Source: Stromatinia cepivora (lineage: Eukaryota > Ascomycota > Leotiomycetes > Helotiales > Sclerotiniaceae). From it: a stretch of 64,000 nt of DNA. Location of the stretch: NCBI GenBank assembly GCA_014898415.1, contig RCTD01000002.1, positions 2,604,001 through 2,668,000 of the forward strand. Direction: 5' to 3'. The translations under genes were made by a program, and so were the position numbers. This document shows, piece by piece, positions 33,896 to 43,905 of this stretch. Position 1 is the stretch's first letter. Every line of letters begins with the position of its first letter. Under the pieces are notes generated by a model that saw nothing but the letters and a program-made list of their open reading frames with translations, was not told the origin of the DNA and ran no database searches.

Positions 33896-34045
33896 TATAA
33901 CGAATCCAATGAGCATTTAGAGATCAACCTTAGAATTAAAAGTTATAGAGCTAAAGAAAGTGTGCTACGAAGCTATATATATGATCGGCTCGAAGCTTAG
34001 TACTGTACTAGCCCGATCGGACGCGATCACGTGTATCTCGTGACA
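33896..34045 (-). repeat. right LTR of short element copy 2
   Basis: 150 bp, TATAACGAATCC (TG changed to TA) to CTCGTGACA. It keeps GATCGGACGCGATCACGTG. Confidence 0.87.
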
Positions 34046-34779
34046 GGTACTAATGTAAGCATTAATACTTATATAATCCTTATCATCCTTACCATCCTTA
34101 TCATATATATGATTTATATTCCGATACTAATAATTACTCTTAAAGTCGAAGTATTGTATACTTCAGGAATATATATGCCCAATAAATGAATACTCTTTTC
34201 AATTCTAACTCTCGTTTTGTTCCTTTATTCGAATCAATCTATATATGAAATGATTATATATCCGATGATTGAATATATACCTATAATGATTTTTATTTTA
34301 TATTTATTCTTCGATTCCTATATTTATATCATTTTCTCTTTATTATATTTTGATCTCTCCATCTATTCTGTAATTTTAATCTTGATTATATTGCTTTTTA
34401 CAAGATCTCTAAGAGTTTGATATAATTTTATCTTTATTATTATATTAACAAGATTAGATTCTTCATCAATCCATTTGATTTCCATTATCTCTTTTTGTTC
34501 ATATGATTACTGCAAAGCCATTAGATCAATCATCAGTCTTTTCTTTTATATTGAATCTAATTTTGTAAGGCAATCGTAAAGCGATTTCGAATTTGTATAT
34601 ATAATTAATGGTACTTTCTGCTTTAGTAATATACCTTCAATAATGCTTTTGAGTATCACACTAATATCGAATCCCAAAATTATATTGTAAAGTTCCGATA
34701 CTAATATATTCCTAATGATTCTTTTATATTTAATAGATAATTAATGAATTAGATTCGCTTTATTGTTTTTATTCATTAA

Positions 34780-35061
34780 TATAATGATATATCCGATTTG
34801 CAAGGATAGGTTTCGATTGTTAGCGAATAATGTATTTGTGAATACTACTAGTTTCAGTGAATCGAGATCGAGTAATACGAATTTCAGTCCTTTAGTTAAA
34901 TTGTCCATTTGCCATTAGATTGTTTTATTTATTAATTTCGCATCTTCCTCCTTAGAATTGATAATCTGGGCAGTAAAAGAAAAAGCGAATAATACTTCTA
35001 ATTGATATATTATCGAAATATAAATTCTCTTTATACATTGAGCGATATATTGATCCTTTGG
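34780..35061 (-). pseudogene. Copia RNase H remnant
   Basis: The minus-strand frame includes INSKEEDAKLINK, MDNLTKGLKFVLLDLDSLKL and VVFTNTLFANN, matching the Copia RNase H region (usual form VFTDASFANN). The catalytic-type Asp is Asn here. A TAA at 34915-34917 stands where Gln is expected, a C-to-T change typical of RIP. Confidence 0.8.
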
Positions 35062-35271
35062 GGTTATACTTTTTCGAACTTTGCCCTTTATATTATAAAT
35101 ATCGATTAATTATATTTTAACAAATTGTAGATTTGTATATTACTTTTCCTAATTGATATAAATGGAACCATTGTTTGTTTGGATAATGATAATTCCGTTG
35201 AATTTGAAGGGGTTTTCGGGTAATAGGGTTTCTTGATCCTTTACAAGAAACTTTGCATTTTCAAGTTCTTT

Positions 35272-35541
35272 TTATTCTCTATCTATGAATGCTCTATTAA
35301 TTATAATGATTATATCATCTGTTTGAAGTTCTACTAATCCGAATACTTTGTTTTTCTGTTTGATATATATTAGGTAGGGATTGTAGATTGATTGGATTAT
35401 TTGGAGTACAATGAGATGATGGTTGTGGTAAATACTGAACCAATGATTTCCAGCTTCTGGTATACTATATAATAATTTGATTACTCGTAGTAGTATTCCC
35501 TTTATAAGTTCTATTTCCTTAAATGGTAAAATATAAAACAA
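35272..35541 (-). pseudogene. Copia reverse transcriptase remnant, C-terminal part
   Basis: The frame includes LLRVIKLLYSIPEAGNHWFS (family GIPEAGNHWF) and LVELQTDDIII (family LQTDDTL). The Asp pair is kept. No upstream continuity with the N-terminal piece at 35824-36045 in one frame. Confidence 0.85.
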
Positions 35542-35823
35542 TTATATCAGATTGGATGTTATTTGTATATAAGCTTGAATAATATTCTTAATATATAAAG
35601 TTGTTTATATAATTGATTATAGGATAATTATAATACTTAATATCAAACATTGATTTGCTCGCTGAATTGTAAGCGATTATATTAATACTATTCCCTTTTC
35701 TGCATTATTCCATACCTGGATTACAAGCCTCGATTTCGGGAATGCCTTCTTAATGCCTTCGTTTTTGATTTTATCAACGAATCTTGATTTGAATATTTGT
35801 ATACCTTCTGGTATATTTATTTA

Positions 35824-36045
35824 TTATATAATTTCGAATACATTATTCTCCATTAAGCCATTAATTTCTTTCTTTCTTGATTCTTCATAGATCGATAGGT
35901 TTTGGGGTATATCAGATACCAATAGGTTCTTGTCGAAAGATCCAATGATATTTTCTTTCTCATCGTTTTGAAGGTAGATAGCTATATCTGGTACTACCAT
36001 TGTATCCTCAATAAAATATATTATTATAGTTTCGATTGATATCAC
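35824..36045 (-). pseudogene. Copia reverse transcriptase remnant, N-terminal part
   Basis: The frame ends EESRKKEINGLMENNVFEII, the start of the Copia RT domain (family SRRKEINGLLEKGVFE). It is separated from the next RT piece by stops. Confidence 0.78.
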
Positions 36046-36936
36046 ATTTATTGTACTACATAATATTCTTATTAAAAGAACAATTATTTAAAGGATACCG
36101 GGATTCATCTTTATTGCGTTTTTTAAGACAATCTTAAATTTCTTCTAGATAACGGTTTCGAAATCCTTCAAGGATATTTCCTGAGGGATTTGTTCTATCG
36201 CAATATATTCTGTTTGTACGATGGATTTTACTGGTATATCTGTTTCGATTATATAAAGTTTCATTATTGTAGATCGAAAAATCATAGATCTATTTGGTAA
36301 TTGTATTATACAGATTTCGCCCTCGATTTATAATAATATGAATGGTCCTATTCATCCAGCAATTCAATTATTTCCTTCTTTCCATATCTATACCTTTGAA
36401 TTGATTGGTAGTTCATAAATTGGAATTGTATTTGGATTGTTACATTGATTCAATATATCTATTACTTGTCTTTCAGCTTGAAGCTTTTTGATCTCGTTAT
36501 TTGCTTTCTTAATTATATTGGATTGTTATTAAATATTAGATACTGATGAATCGAGTTCGCTTATCTATAGATACACTTTGAATACTAGAAGGGTAGGTAT
36601 AATTCTGTCAGGGTTAGCAATATCATTTATTGCTTTTATTACTATTTATAATACCGACTCTTTCGTTATTCCAATACCTTTGAATTCTTCTTTGATGATA
36701 TTGTATACATATCGAATAATTTGATGGTAATGTTCGATCATTCCGATCGATTAATATATTTCGACAGATACGCTTTTCGTAATGATCGTTATTATCTCGG
36801 TATATTGTTTGAATTCCTTGTTTACAAAGTTTTTCCCGGTGTTATGAATGATATAATCTAATGGGCCTAAATATATATCTATTCAGTATATTCTTAATTT
36901 ATCCTATATATATTTCGCGTTAATATTATCGAGTTA

Positions 36937-37206
36937 TTATATTGCTTGGAATCTGGTTCCTTTATCGACAATGTATAATATTGGTTTGTTATTGATATAT
37001 ATAATATCGATTATAATCGAATGGTTAAATTCGATATTATCGCGAAAATTGAATTTGAATCTGCCTAAGGATTTTCTGTATTTTTGATAATATTTATAGA
37101 ATTTCGTGAGTTTCTCGAAATCTCCCTGAACAATATCTGTATAGCCTATACATCGGAGAACTCGATAGAACCTATTTACAGAGGAATGACCGAAACGACG
37201 ATACAA
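36937..37206 (-). pseudogene. Copia integrase remnant
   Basis: The frame has the GAG-pre-integrase start (RFGHSSVNRFYRVLR) and the core (FKFNFRDNIEFNHSIIIDII, INNKPILYIVDKGTRFQA). The two zinc Cys expected near KFYKYYQKY are Tyr, i.e. TGT/TGC to TAT, the change RIP makes. The first catalytic Asp (IIIDII) is kept. Confidence 0.85.
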
Positions 37207-37596
37207 TCTTTGTATTTCCGGTTTGATCAGATAACAATCATTTATATCGATAGATATTTATATAAATTACTGGATTTTTATATTCCAGAGTAATACCATA
37301 TACTTGAATTTGCGAATACAAAGGTGATTTGCAGTTGATGATATGAATGCATCGATGATGTTATTGTAATATATCCCGAATCGATCTATATCCTATAATA
37401 ATAATAGGAATGGTGTTTCTGATTTTATAATATAGAATTCGACAGTTCCTGGAGGTAGGTTCAATTGAATCGATCCGATTAATTCGACTTTTCCGATTCC
37501 GAATATCACCTTTGCGATTCCTATCTTATTTATATTCAATATAGTATTTTTAATATCTTTTTAATATACTTAATATTATTTGAATTCTATTATAAA

Positions 37597-37875
37597 CTAT
37601 TGGAATACTTTTGTATTGATAATAATACCCTGAAATTCTTTGTCATTATATCTTGAGAAGAAAGTTTTGTACTCTTCGGTTTTGTTAATTGGTTTATTAA
37701 TAAAATTAATCAAAATGTATATTATTGTTTTATCGAATAAATTCATTACAATTTCCTTTCTGTTAATTGATTCACAGAATGAAATCCAAATATATTTTGG
37801 ATCGTTATTCTTTATATCCTTTTTTGGATCGTTTTGAATGTATATTATAAATTCTTCGTTAATATCGATATCCAA
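37597..37875 (-). pseudogene. Copia protease region remnant
   Basis: The frame ends SRYNDKEFQGIIINTKVF. The usual protease site DTGAS is changed to NTKVF, so the active Asp is lost. Position just upstream of integrase fits Copia order. Confidence 0.7.
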
Positions 37876-39489
37876 TGAAATTCCTTTGTATTCGATAATA
37901 TATTGTTTGAAATATAATCCGAAGTCTTTATTGTTGTCTTTGAATAATTTCCTATATTTTTGTTTCGATTCAGTTTATTCAGTTTTTATATATTTATTTG
38001 ATCAATAATCTTTTTTTTTGTAAACAAAGTATTTTTTAGTTTTTTTTATATAAATAAAGAATCGTTAATTAAGTTTATATTCACAATTGTATTTAGGGTT
38101 CTTCTGATTATATATTTGATCTATATAGAATGTCTCGTTTTCGTTTAGATATGATTTCTTATATATAGAGATAAAGCTTTGTAGGTCCTCGATGAATCCG
38201 ATTATAGATTTTGAAGATCGGTAGTATATTTGGTTATATATTGGTATATAGTTATATATATTAAGGATCTTTTTTTAGATATATATAATTGTTTAAAGTT
38301 TTTTTGGTAGATTTTTTTGAAGATATCGAAGTTTGGTGATTATAATATCCAGGTATTCTAATATTGATTTTCCAGGGTTCTGTATAATGATTGTTTTGAA
38401 TATTGTATGATCCTATTTTTCTATAAATCTATATTGATGCTTTTCTCTTTCGAAAGATATTTTCATCATTTCGCAGATACCCTTTATTATATTTGAAATA
38501 TAATTGAAATTCAAATAATAGAATATAAGAGCCTCTTCCTTTAGTATTATAGGGAACACTCTTATATAAAGATTTAAATGGATATCGATTCTTTTGTAAT
38601 AATTAAGAAAAATAGTATACTTGTAATCGAAATTATCGTTTTGGTTAATATATTTGTTGACATTATCGTAAAGTTTTTCGAGGTTTCCGAGATTATAACC
38701 GATATTATTATTATATATATAATCAGATAGTTTATCCTTGTAGTTTTCTAAACCGTTGTTTTCTTTATTATTAAATAGATCTTCTCCTCCTCCGTTATTT
38801 TTGCAAAAATATATATAAATATCATTTTGATCTATATCATTTATTTTGCAATCATTTCCGAAATGTTTATTGTTACTTAAAGGTTTTCTATCGTCAAATA
38901 ATCTGTTTGATAATCCTTTATTATAAATAGGTTTTTTTTCATTCGATAGTTTTTCATTTTCGGATAATACATTGTTATTATACGATAATTATAATGACAC
39001 TGAACATTATTTCCATTCTAGATCTTGATATTCGTTGTCTAGGAGTTCTTTGAATATATAAGATCCCGGTTTTTTGCCTAATTATAATAATTGAATTCCT
39101 TTGTATTGTATTGAAGATGATTGCCTTACATTCATTTATACAAATTATTCTCTCCTCTTAGAATTGAATAAGGATATTAAATCTTCGGGAATGATATCCA
39201 GATATACATTGTTATCGAGTATCTTGATTTGGTTTAAGATGGTTTTTGATCGGAATTGGAAGTATCGATCCATTCTTGTTTTTCGAATTTGTTCATTTGA
39301 TTATAATGTATATAAGATATAGAGTATTTCGATCAAAACTTCACTGACTATTAGTTCTATATATTATATTATCTTTTTGATAAACAAATTATCTGTTTTC
39401 AATTCAATACATAATCTGAATATGATCTTTGGATTAACAAATTCGAAATACTCAACTTTGAAATCCGTAAAGTTATTGTAATAATTATT

Positions 39490-39798
39490 TGTCACGGAAA
39501 GCCCCGCAATCCCCTGTATCTTATGAAGGATCAAAGCGTATGCTTTCCAATCGGAATGAAGGATCTACTAGCCCTTACCAATCCACCAATTGATAAGGTG
39601 ATCCTGATATACTAATAAACAAAGATCTAGCCTAATTAAGGTGCATATCGGCTAGATAACCACTCATTTGTTCTATATATACAGCTCTTCATTCATATAA
39701 TCAAGGGCAAGTCATTCAATTCTTTTACTCTACCAATCACGTGTACCACCTATTCAACGATCCCTGAAAGTGCTGTGTAATCATACTATCCCGTGATA
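39490..39798. repeat. solo LTR inserted in the Copia interior
   Basis: A 309-bp unit runs from TGTCACGGAAAGCCCC to CCCGTGATA with a perfect target duplication TTATT (39485-39489 and 39799-39803). It contains a TATATATA box near 39675. It is visibly richer in G+C than the Copia DNA around it, so it is younger or escaped RIP. No internal region is present, so it is a solo LTR left by recombination. Confidence 0.85.
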
Positions 39799-40763
39799 TT
39801 ATTTTATAGATCCTTATTGATATAATTATATATCATATAGAACTCCAATTTGTATTTGCAAAAGTCGATGATTTCCTGAGGGTTTTCTTTTATAGATACG
39901 AATTGATCGTATTTCCATTTGTCTATTCATTCATTGTATTCTTTGCTTTTGATGTGTGAAATGATTGATACTAATGATGATGGGATTCGTATTCTTTCAG
40001 GGTAAAGGGTTGTGGGGGAGTTCTCAAATGTACCTATCATAGTTGTCATGGTAATAATTGTCGTATATTTTCAGATTGTTTTGAAATTGATTGTTACAAA
40101 GTTTTTAAGATAATCTTAAAAAAGAACTTGAGTATAGATTCATAATATACGAAATATATATTATAATGAAACTTCATTTATACTATATACAATATTATTA
40201 GATCCTGGAGGTATTTCGAGATTAGGGTTGATTGATCGAATCGATCGAAATTTGATCAAAATTGATCAAAATTGACCAAAATTGATTAAGATGATCGGAT
40301 TTGATTGAAGCGGGTTTGACCGAAATGAATAGAATGGTTAGGATAATGAAATTAATCAAATCGAATTGATTCATTTTGTATGTAATTAATAATTCATATA
40401 AAATGAATAAATAAAATAGTTTTTTGTAAGAAAGTGAATATAACGAAAAACTCGAAATTGCTTTCAGGTTTTTTTCAAATATATACCCTATATTGTTTAA
40501 TAGATATATAATAGATACAGAATAATTGAATCAAAAAATGAACTCTAAATTCGCTATTAGATAATTACTATTCTTGATCCTTTGATTCTTTTAGATTGCT
40601 TAATAATTAAAGATTTATTTCTTAATATAAAAATACTTCGTTTTACAATGAAATACCTTTATCCAACTACAAAGGCAAAATCGAAATTGATTTAAAACTT
40701 GTAACTCTTTATATTAATTCCCAATATCTGATTTATAATATTATTATAATAAAAACTGATCAA

Positions 40764-40971
40764 TATCGGAATAATTGTATACAGGGAAATGAGGTTTATC
40801 AACGAATGTATAGATTGTTAATACGTTTTGATTTTGTCTAGAGAATTAGAATTTATGAAGGGTAAAGATCTATATAATGGTGCATGCCGAAGCACTAGTG
40901 CGAGCACTAGTGCTCATGTGATCCTTACCATCCTTACCATCCTTACCATGCACGTGATTCATATTCCGACA
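40764..40971 (-). repeat. right (5') LTR of the Copia element
   Basis: This LTR is 208 bp and ends CCGACA on the plus strand. It carries two adjacent palindromes AGCACTAGTGC (40891-40901 and 40903-40913) and a short CCTTACCATC tandem repeat, and it is less decayed than the left LTR. Confidence 0.9.
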
Positions 40972-41008
40972 ATATAATATTTTTTCAATTTGTAAATCAA
41001 TCAAATTC

Positions 41009-41290
41009 TGTCACGAATCGTGAACCACAGGAGGCTAACCACGTGATACCTCTTATCTCCCATATCAATTAATGAGCTGATCATCCGTGCGCATGCGTTA
41101 CGAATCATACGATTTAGTATGGTAAAATGGTAACCCTAATAACGCTTACGCACAACCCTGCAGCCCACAAATGGGTATTTGTGTATATATATCTAGTCGC
41201 TCCTTACGAGCCATAGTTCTTCAGTTGTAGATTCTAAAGAACATAATTGACCCTGTTTATTCAGCTCTACTACGGCTCTTGTGCGTCACA
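41009..41290. repeat. solo LTR beside the Copia element
   Basis: A 282-bp unit runs from TGTCACGAATCGTGAACC to TTGTGCGTCACA with a perfect target duplication AATTC (41004-41008 and 41291-41295). It has a GTATATATAT box near 41181. It starts 38 bp beyond the Copia right LTR. Its sequence differs from the solo LTR at 39490, so it is a different family. Confidence 0.87.
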
Positions 41291-41295
41291 AATTC

Positions 41296-41779
41296 AAACT
41301 TTCAATATCAAATTTAATTTCAAAATATATTTTATTTTTTTATTTATTATATTTATATTTAACTACTTCTAATATTCTCAATAATTTTAATTTTTTTTTC
41401 TCAAAAATTTTAATCGTTATTATTATTATTTTCAAAATTAACAATTCTGTTTATAAAAAATTTCATTTTTAAAATTTATAAAAAAAAAATTAAACTTAAA
41501 AATAATAATAAATAATATATATATTTTTCATTAATAGAATTGATAATTAAATTTGAAAAAACTAATATAATAAATTTTTAAACTATTATATTCTAAAGAT
41601 TCATAATCAAATTTAGAGGAGATGATGGATAATTTATATGTTCTGTATTATTCGAATTAATAATTAAATTTAAAGAAAATAATATAACAAATCTTTAAAT
41701 TTTTATATTATAAAGATCAATAATTAAATCTAAAAAAAGATTAAAAATAAATTATTTAATTATCTTTTTCTTCTTAATA
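41296..41779. other. extremely AT-rich stretch abutting a gene
   Basis: Nearly pure A/T sequence lies between the solo LTR and the stop of the Pro-rich gene. No feature I can name. It may be decayed transposon DNA. Confidence 0.6.
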
Positions 41780-43072
41780 TTATTTATTATTTACATTAAT
41801 AGTTAGATTTTTAGGAAATGCCGAATTAACATCTCTCTGACCCTCTTCATCACTCCCTTCAACAGCCAATCTTCGACTTAATGGTTCAAAAGCCGTCGCC
41901 TGAGCATCAAGCTTCCGAAGTCTTCGACTATAACCCTCCACAGCCCAACAAGAAGGAAATACCACATAAGAAGGAGGCTCAGGATCATGATCCTCCATCA
42001 CCCTTCTACTGAGAGCTTCCTGCACCTCATCAAACTCCCAATCTCTCACACTAATTGCCGCCGGATTACCAATTTCACGACCTTCCGTGTCAAGGTTCAT
42101 CCCGGCGGCCTTACAAACTTTTTCTAAATCGTTGTACGCATATGTGAGATCAACTATTCCCTGTACCATTACAGCTTTACCCCTGTTACGAATCTCTTCG
42201 CGGGAGAGCAAGAGCATATTGCGGAGAGTCAGGCCAGTGGAGACGACGATGACGGCTTCCCTTTCGGCAGGAGGGTAATCATCCTTTATTTCTATTTTGA
42301 CTGCAGAATCGGAGTGACAACTCCTGAGAATTTCTTTATCTTCAGTTGTCAAGAAATTGGGACAAAATTCGGCATCATCTTCTAATGAGAATGATGTAGA
42401 CATCTCCTGTCGTCTGCGATGTGTCCTGACATTGCCTGTCTGCATGGTGCTGAGATATCGAGCAATTTTGTGGATGTCGTCATCGATCGCAGATTTAATT
42501 GTTCGCAATGAAGAATCGACAATTCCGTTGTGGCTCTTGTACTCGGTGAGATTTTGCTTCAACAATTGATAACCATCTCTCAGGATGATTATATGTGCCG
42601 ACAAGGCCATTTCTCCTGCACTTAGCAATGAATTGTGAGGAAGATCCAAGACGATATCTACATCTCGGCTGCGAATGCGTATTTCTTGAACTGAGGTGGA
42701 GGATAAGGAAGGTGAAGGAGGAGCACAGTCCACTGTTTGATGATTCTGATATGAAGGAAGAGTGGGACCAAGGTGAGCCGTGACAGGCGGAGCTTCTGCA
42801 GAATCAAGAGGAGAGGCAAGAGGAGAGGCAAGAGGAAGAGCAGGCGCAGGACGAAGAGTTGCGAGCCTAGGATAAGGTTCGACACGATGCTCCTTCGCAC
42901 GATGTGGACGAGGAGCGAGAGTACGAGGAGTTGCGACACCAGATGAAAGCGGGATAGCAGGAGGAAAACTGGGACCACGAGGAACCCGGAGACCTGGAGG
43001 TGCAAGACCTGGAGGAATACGTGGGGTAACTCTTCTAGAGGTAGAATTTGACTGCATATTATGTCTCTGCAT
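41780..43072 (-). CDS. unknown Pro-rich protein, 430 aa
   Basis: A single exon from ATG 43072 (G at -3). The first 130 residues are Pro/Arg/Ala/Ser-rich with a small duplication (ASPLASPL) and look disordered. From about 140 the protein becomes mixed alpha-helical, with a basic cluster (RTHRRRQEM) near 223 and a long acidic/charged C-terminal part. There is no signal peptide or known catalytic motif. I do not recognise the family. The last residues (NLTINVNNK) come from the AT-rich border DNA, so the original C-terminus may have been replaced. It is the first gene after the transposon island. Confidence 0.65.
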   Translation of the reverse strand: MQRHNMQSNSTSRRVTPRIPPGLAPPGLRVPRGPSFPPAIPLSSGVATPRTLAPRPHRAKEHRVEPYPRLATLRPAPALPLASPLASPLDSAEAPPVTAHLGPTLPSYQNHQTVDCAPPSPSLSSTSVQEIRIRSRDVDIVLDLPHNSLLSAGEMALSAHIIILRDGYQLLKQNLTEYKSHNGIVDSSLRTIKSAIDDDIHKIARYLSTMQTGNVRTHRRRQEMSTSFSLEDDAEFCPNFLTTEDKEILRSCHSDSAVKIEIKDDYPPAEREAVIVVSTGLTLRNMLLLSREEIRNRGKAVMVQGIVDLTYAYNDLEKVCKAAGMNLDTEGREIGNPAAISVRDWEFDEVQEALSRRVMEDHDPEPPSYVVFPSCWAVEGYSRRLRKLDAQATAFEPLSRRLAVEGSDEEGQRDVNSAFPKNLTINVNNK

Positions 43073-43905
43073 AGCTGTGAACTGTCGTTGACGACTTATT
43101 CGGTGTCGATTTCCTGTGTGTAATGCAATGTGATGTATGCGGATAAAAAGAGTAAAGAAAAAAGGAGGGATTTTTTTCTTTAAATGAACGTATCACTCAG
43201 GGAGGCAAATAAGACGCTATACTAATTTTACCAATTATATCAATTGCCGAGTCTAAGTAGATAGCAGTAAGGTTTTTTTTTGGTTTTGGGGGGAGGGGGG
43301 ACTCAAATGCCGACCATCGAGACATATTTCTCGACTGCTCATAGGTAGATTTTCAACGGCTATCAAATGTTAGTGGAAGTAAAAACAAATTGAGGTTAGT
43401 TGGTTCAGAGATAGCTTGAGTTAGGATATAGCGAAGTCACGAGGAATACTTTTCCCGGTCTAGCTTGGCTTTGGTCGGGGATCGGGCAGCTATTACCGAA
43501 TTCTATGAGGACACACTTGAGCCAGACAACATTTCCTATTTGAGAAATATATAGGATGGAAACCTACTAAAACGGTTCATAATGATAGGGGTGTAGGCAT
43601 CGATTCAAGCCATCGAAATGTATCCGTAGAAGAAATATAGCCTATCCACGCGGCACTCTTTTGCGTGAGAAGAGAAATGGTATCCTTATTGACTATAACT
43701 GTACACTATTGCATGCAATAACCACTATCCGACTTTGATAGGGAGGGTAGTGCAGCTTACCAAAAAAAAAGAAAAAACAAAAAAAAAAACTCGCAATCAA
43801 GATAATCCAAATCCAATACCTGGCCGTTTCCTCGTAAAAAAAAAGGTCTTTATAGAAATTTTACTTCCAGAACGCCGATTGCCTATGCCCAATTCCCCAT
43901 ATGCA
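43073..43905. other. intergenic region with homopolymer runs
   Basis: No gene seen. Several long T, G and A runs lie near 43271, 43290 and 43760-43790. Confidence 0.5.

Larger units (their letters stand above)
32370..34045 (-). mobile_element. short LTR element (TRIM-like), copy 2, nested in the Copia LTR
   Basis: This 1676-bp unit has 150-bp LTRs at 32370-32519 and 33896-34045. Its interior aligns along its length with the copy at 5986-7659. Flanks are AGTAC (32365-32369) and GGTAC (34046-34050), a target duplication with a single G/A difference. On the plus strand the left LTR is followed by CCCCCTCTTTCTG, a polypurine tract on the minus strand. No polymerase. A minus-strand frame seen in copy 1 is broken here by CAA to TAA at 32943-32945. 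Confidence 0.88.
32238..34126 (-). repeat. left (3') LTR of the Copia element, interrupted
   Basis: The halves 32238-32369 and 34046-34126 align to the right LTR: shared GGTAAAGAT, CATCCTTACCATCC and ATTCCGA stretches. The insertion point falls within the LTR's tandem palindrome. Differences from the right LTR are mainly transitions. Confidence 0.88.
32238..40971 (-). mobile_element. RIP-decayed Copia retrotransposon with nested insertions
   Basis: The right LTR is 40764-40971 (208 bp). The left LTR is 32238-34126, split by a short LTR element at 32370-34045. The target duplication ATATA lies at 32233-32237 and 40972-40976. On the minus strand, pol remnants follow Copia order: protease near 37600, integrase 36937-37206, reverse transcriptase 36045-35272 and RNase H 35061-34780. 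Gag is expected at 38-40.7 kb but is unreadable. Without the nested elements the unit is about 6.7 kb. Sequence is extremely A+T-rich; catalytic residues and Gln codons are lost through C-to-T/G-to-A changes typical of RIP. It cannot encode working proteins. Confidence 0.92.

Noticed and set aside
32238..40971. Endogenous virus of another kind
   Set aside because: Domain order protease-integrase-RT-RNase H with LTRs is that of a Copia retrotransposon; no envelope-like frame was seen.
30470..41780. CRISPR-like or centromeric array
   Set aside because: The tandem AT-rich units lack regular spacers, the organism is eukaryotic, and LTRs with target duplications explain most of the block.
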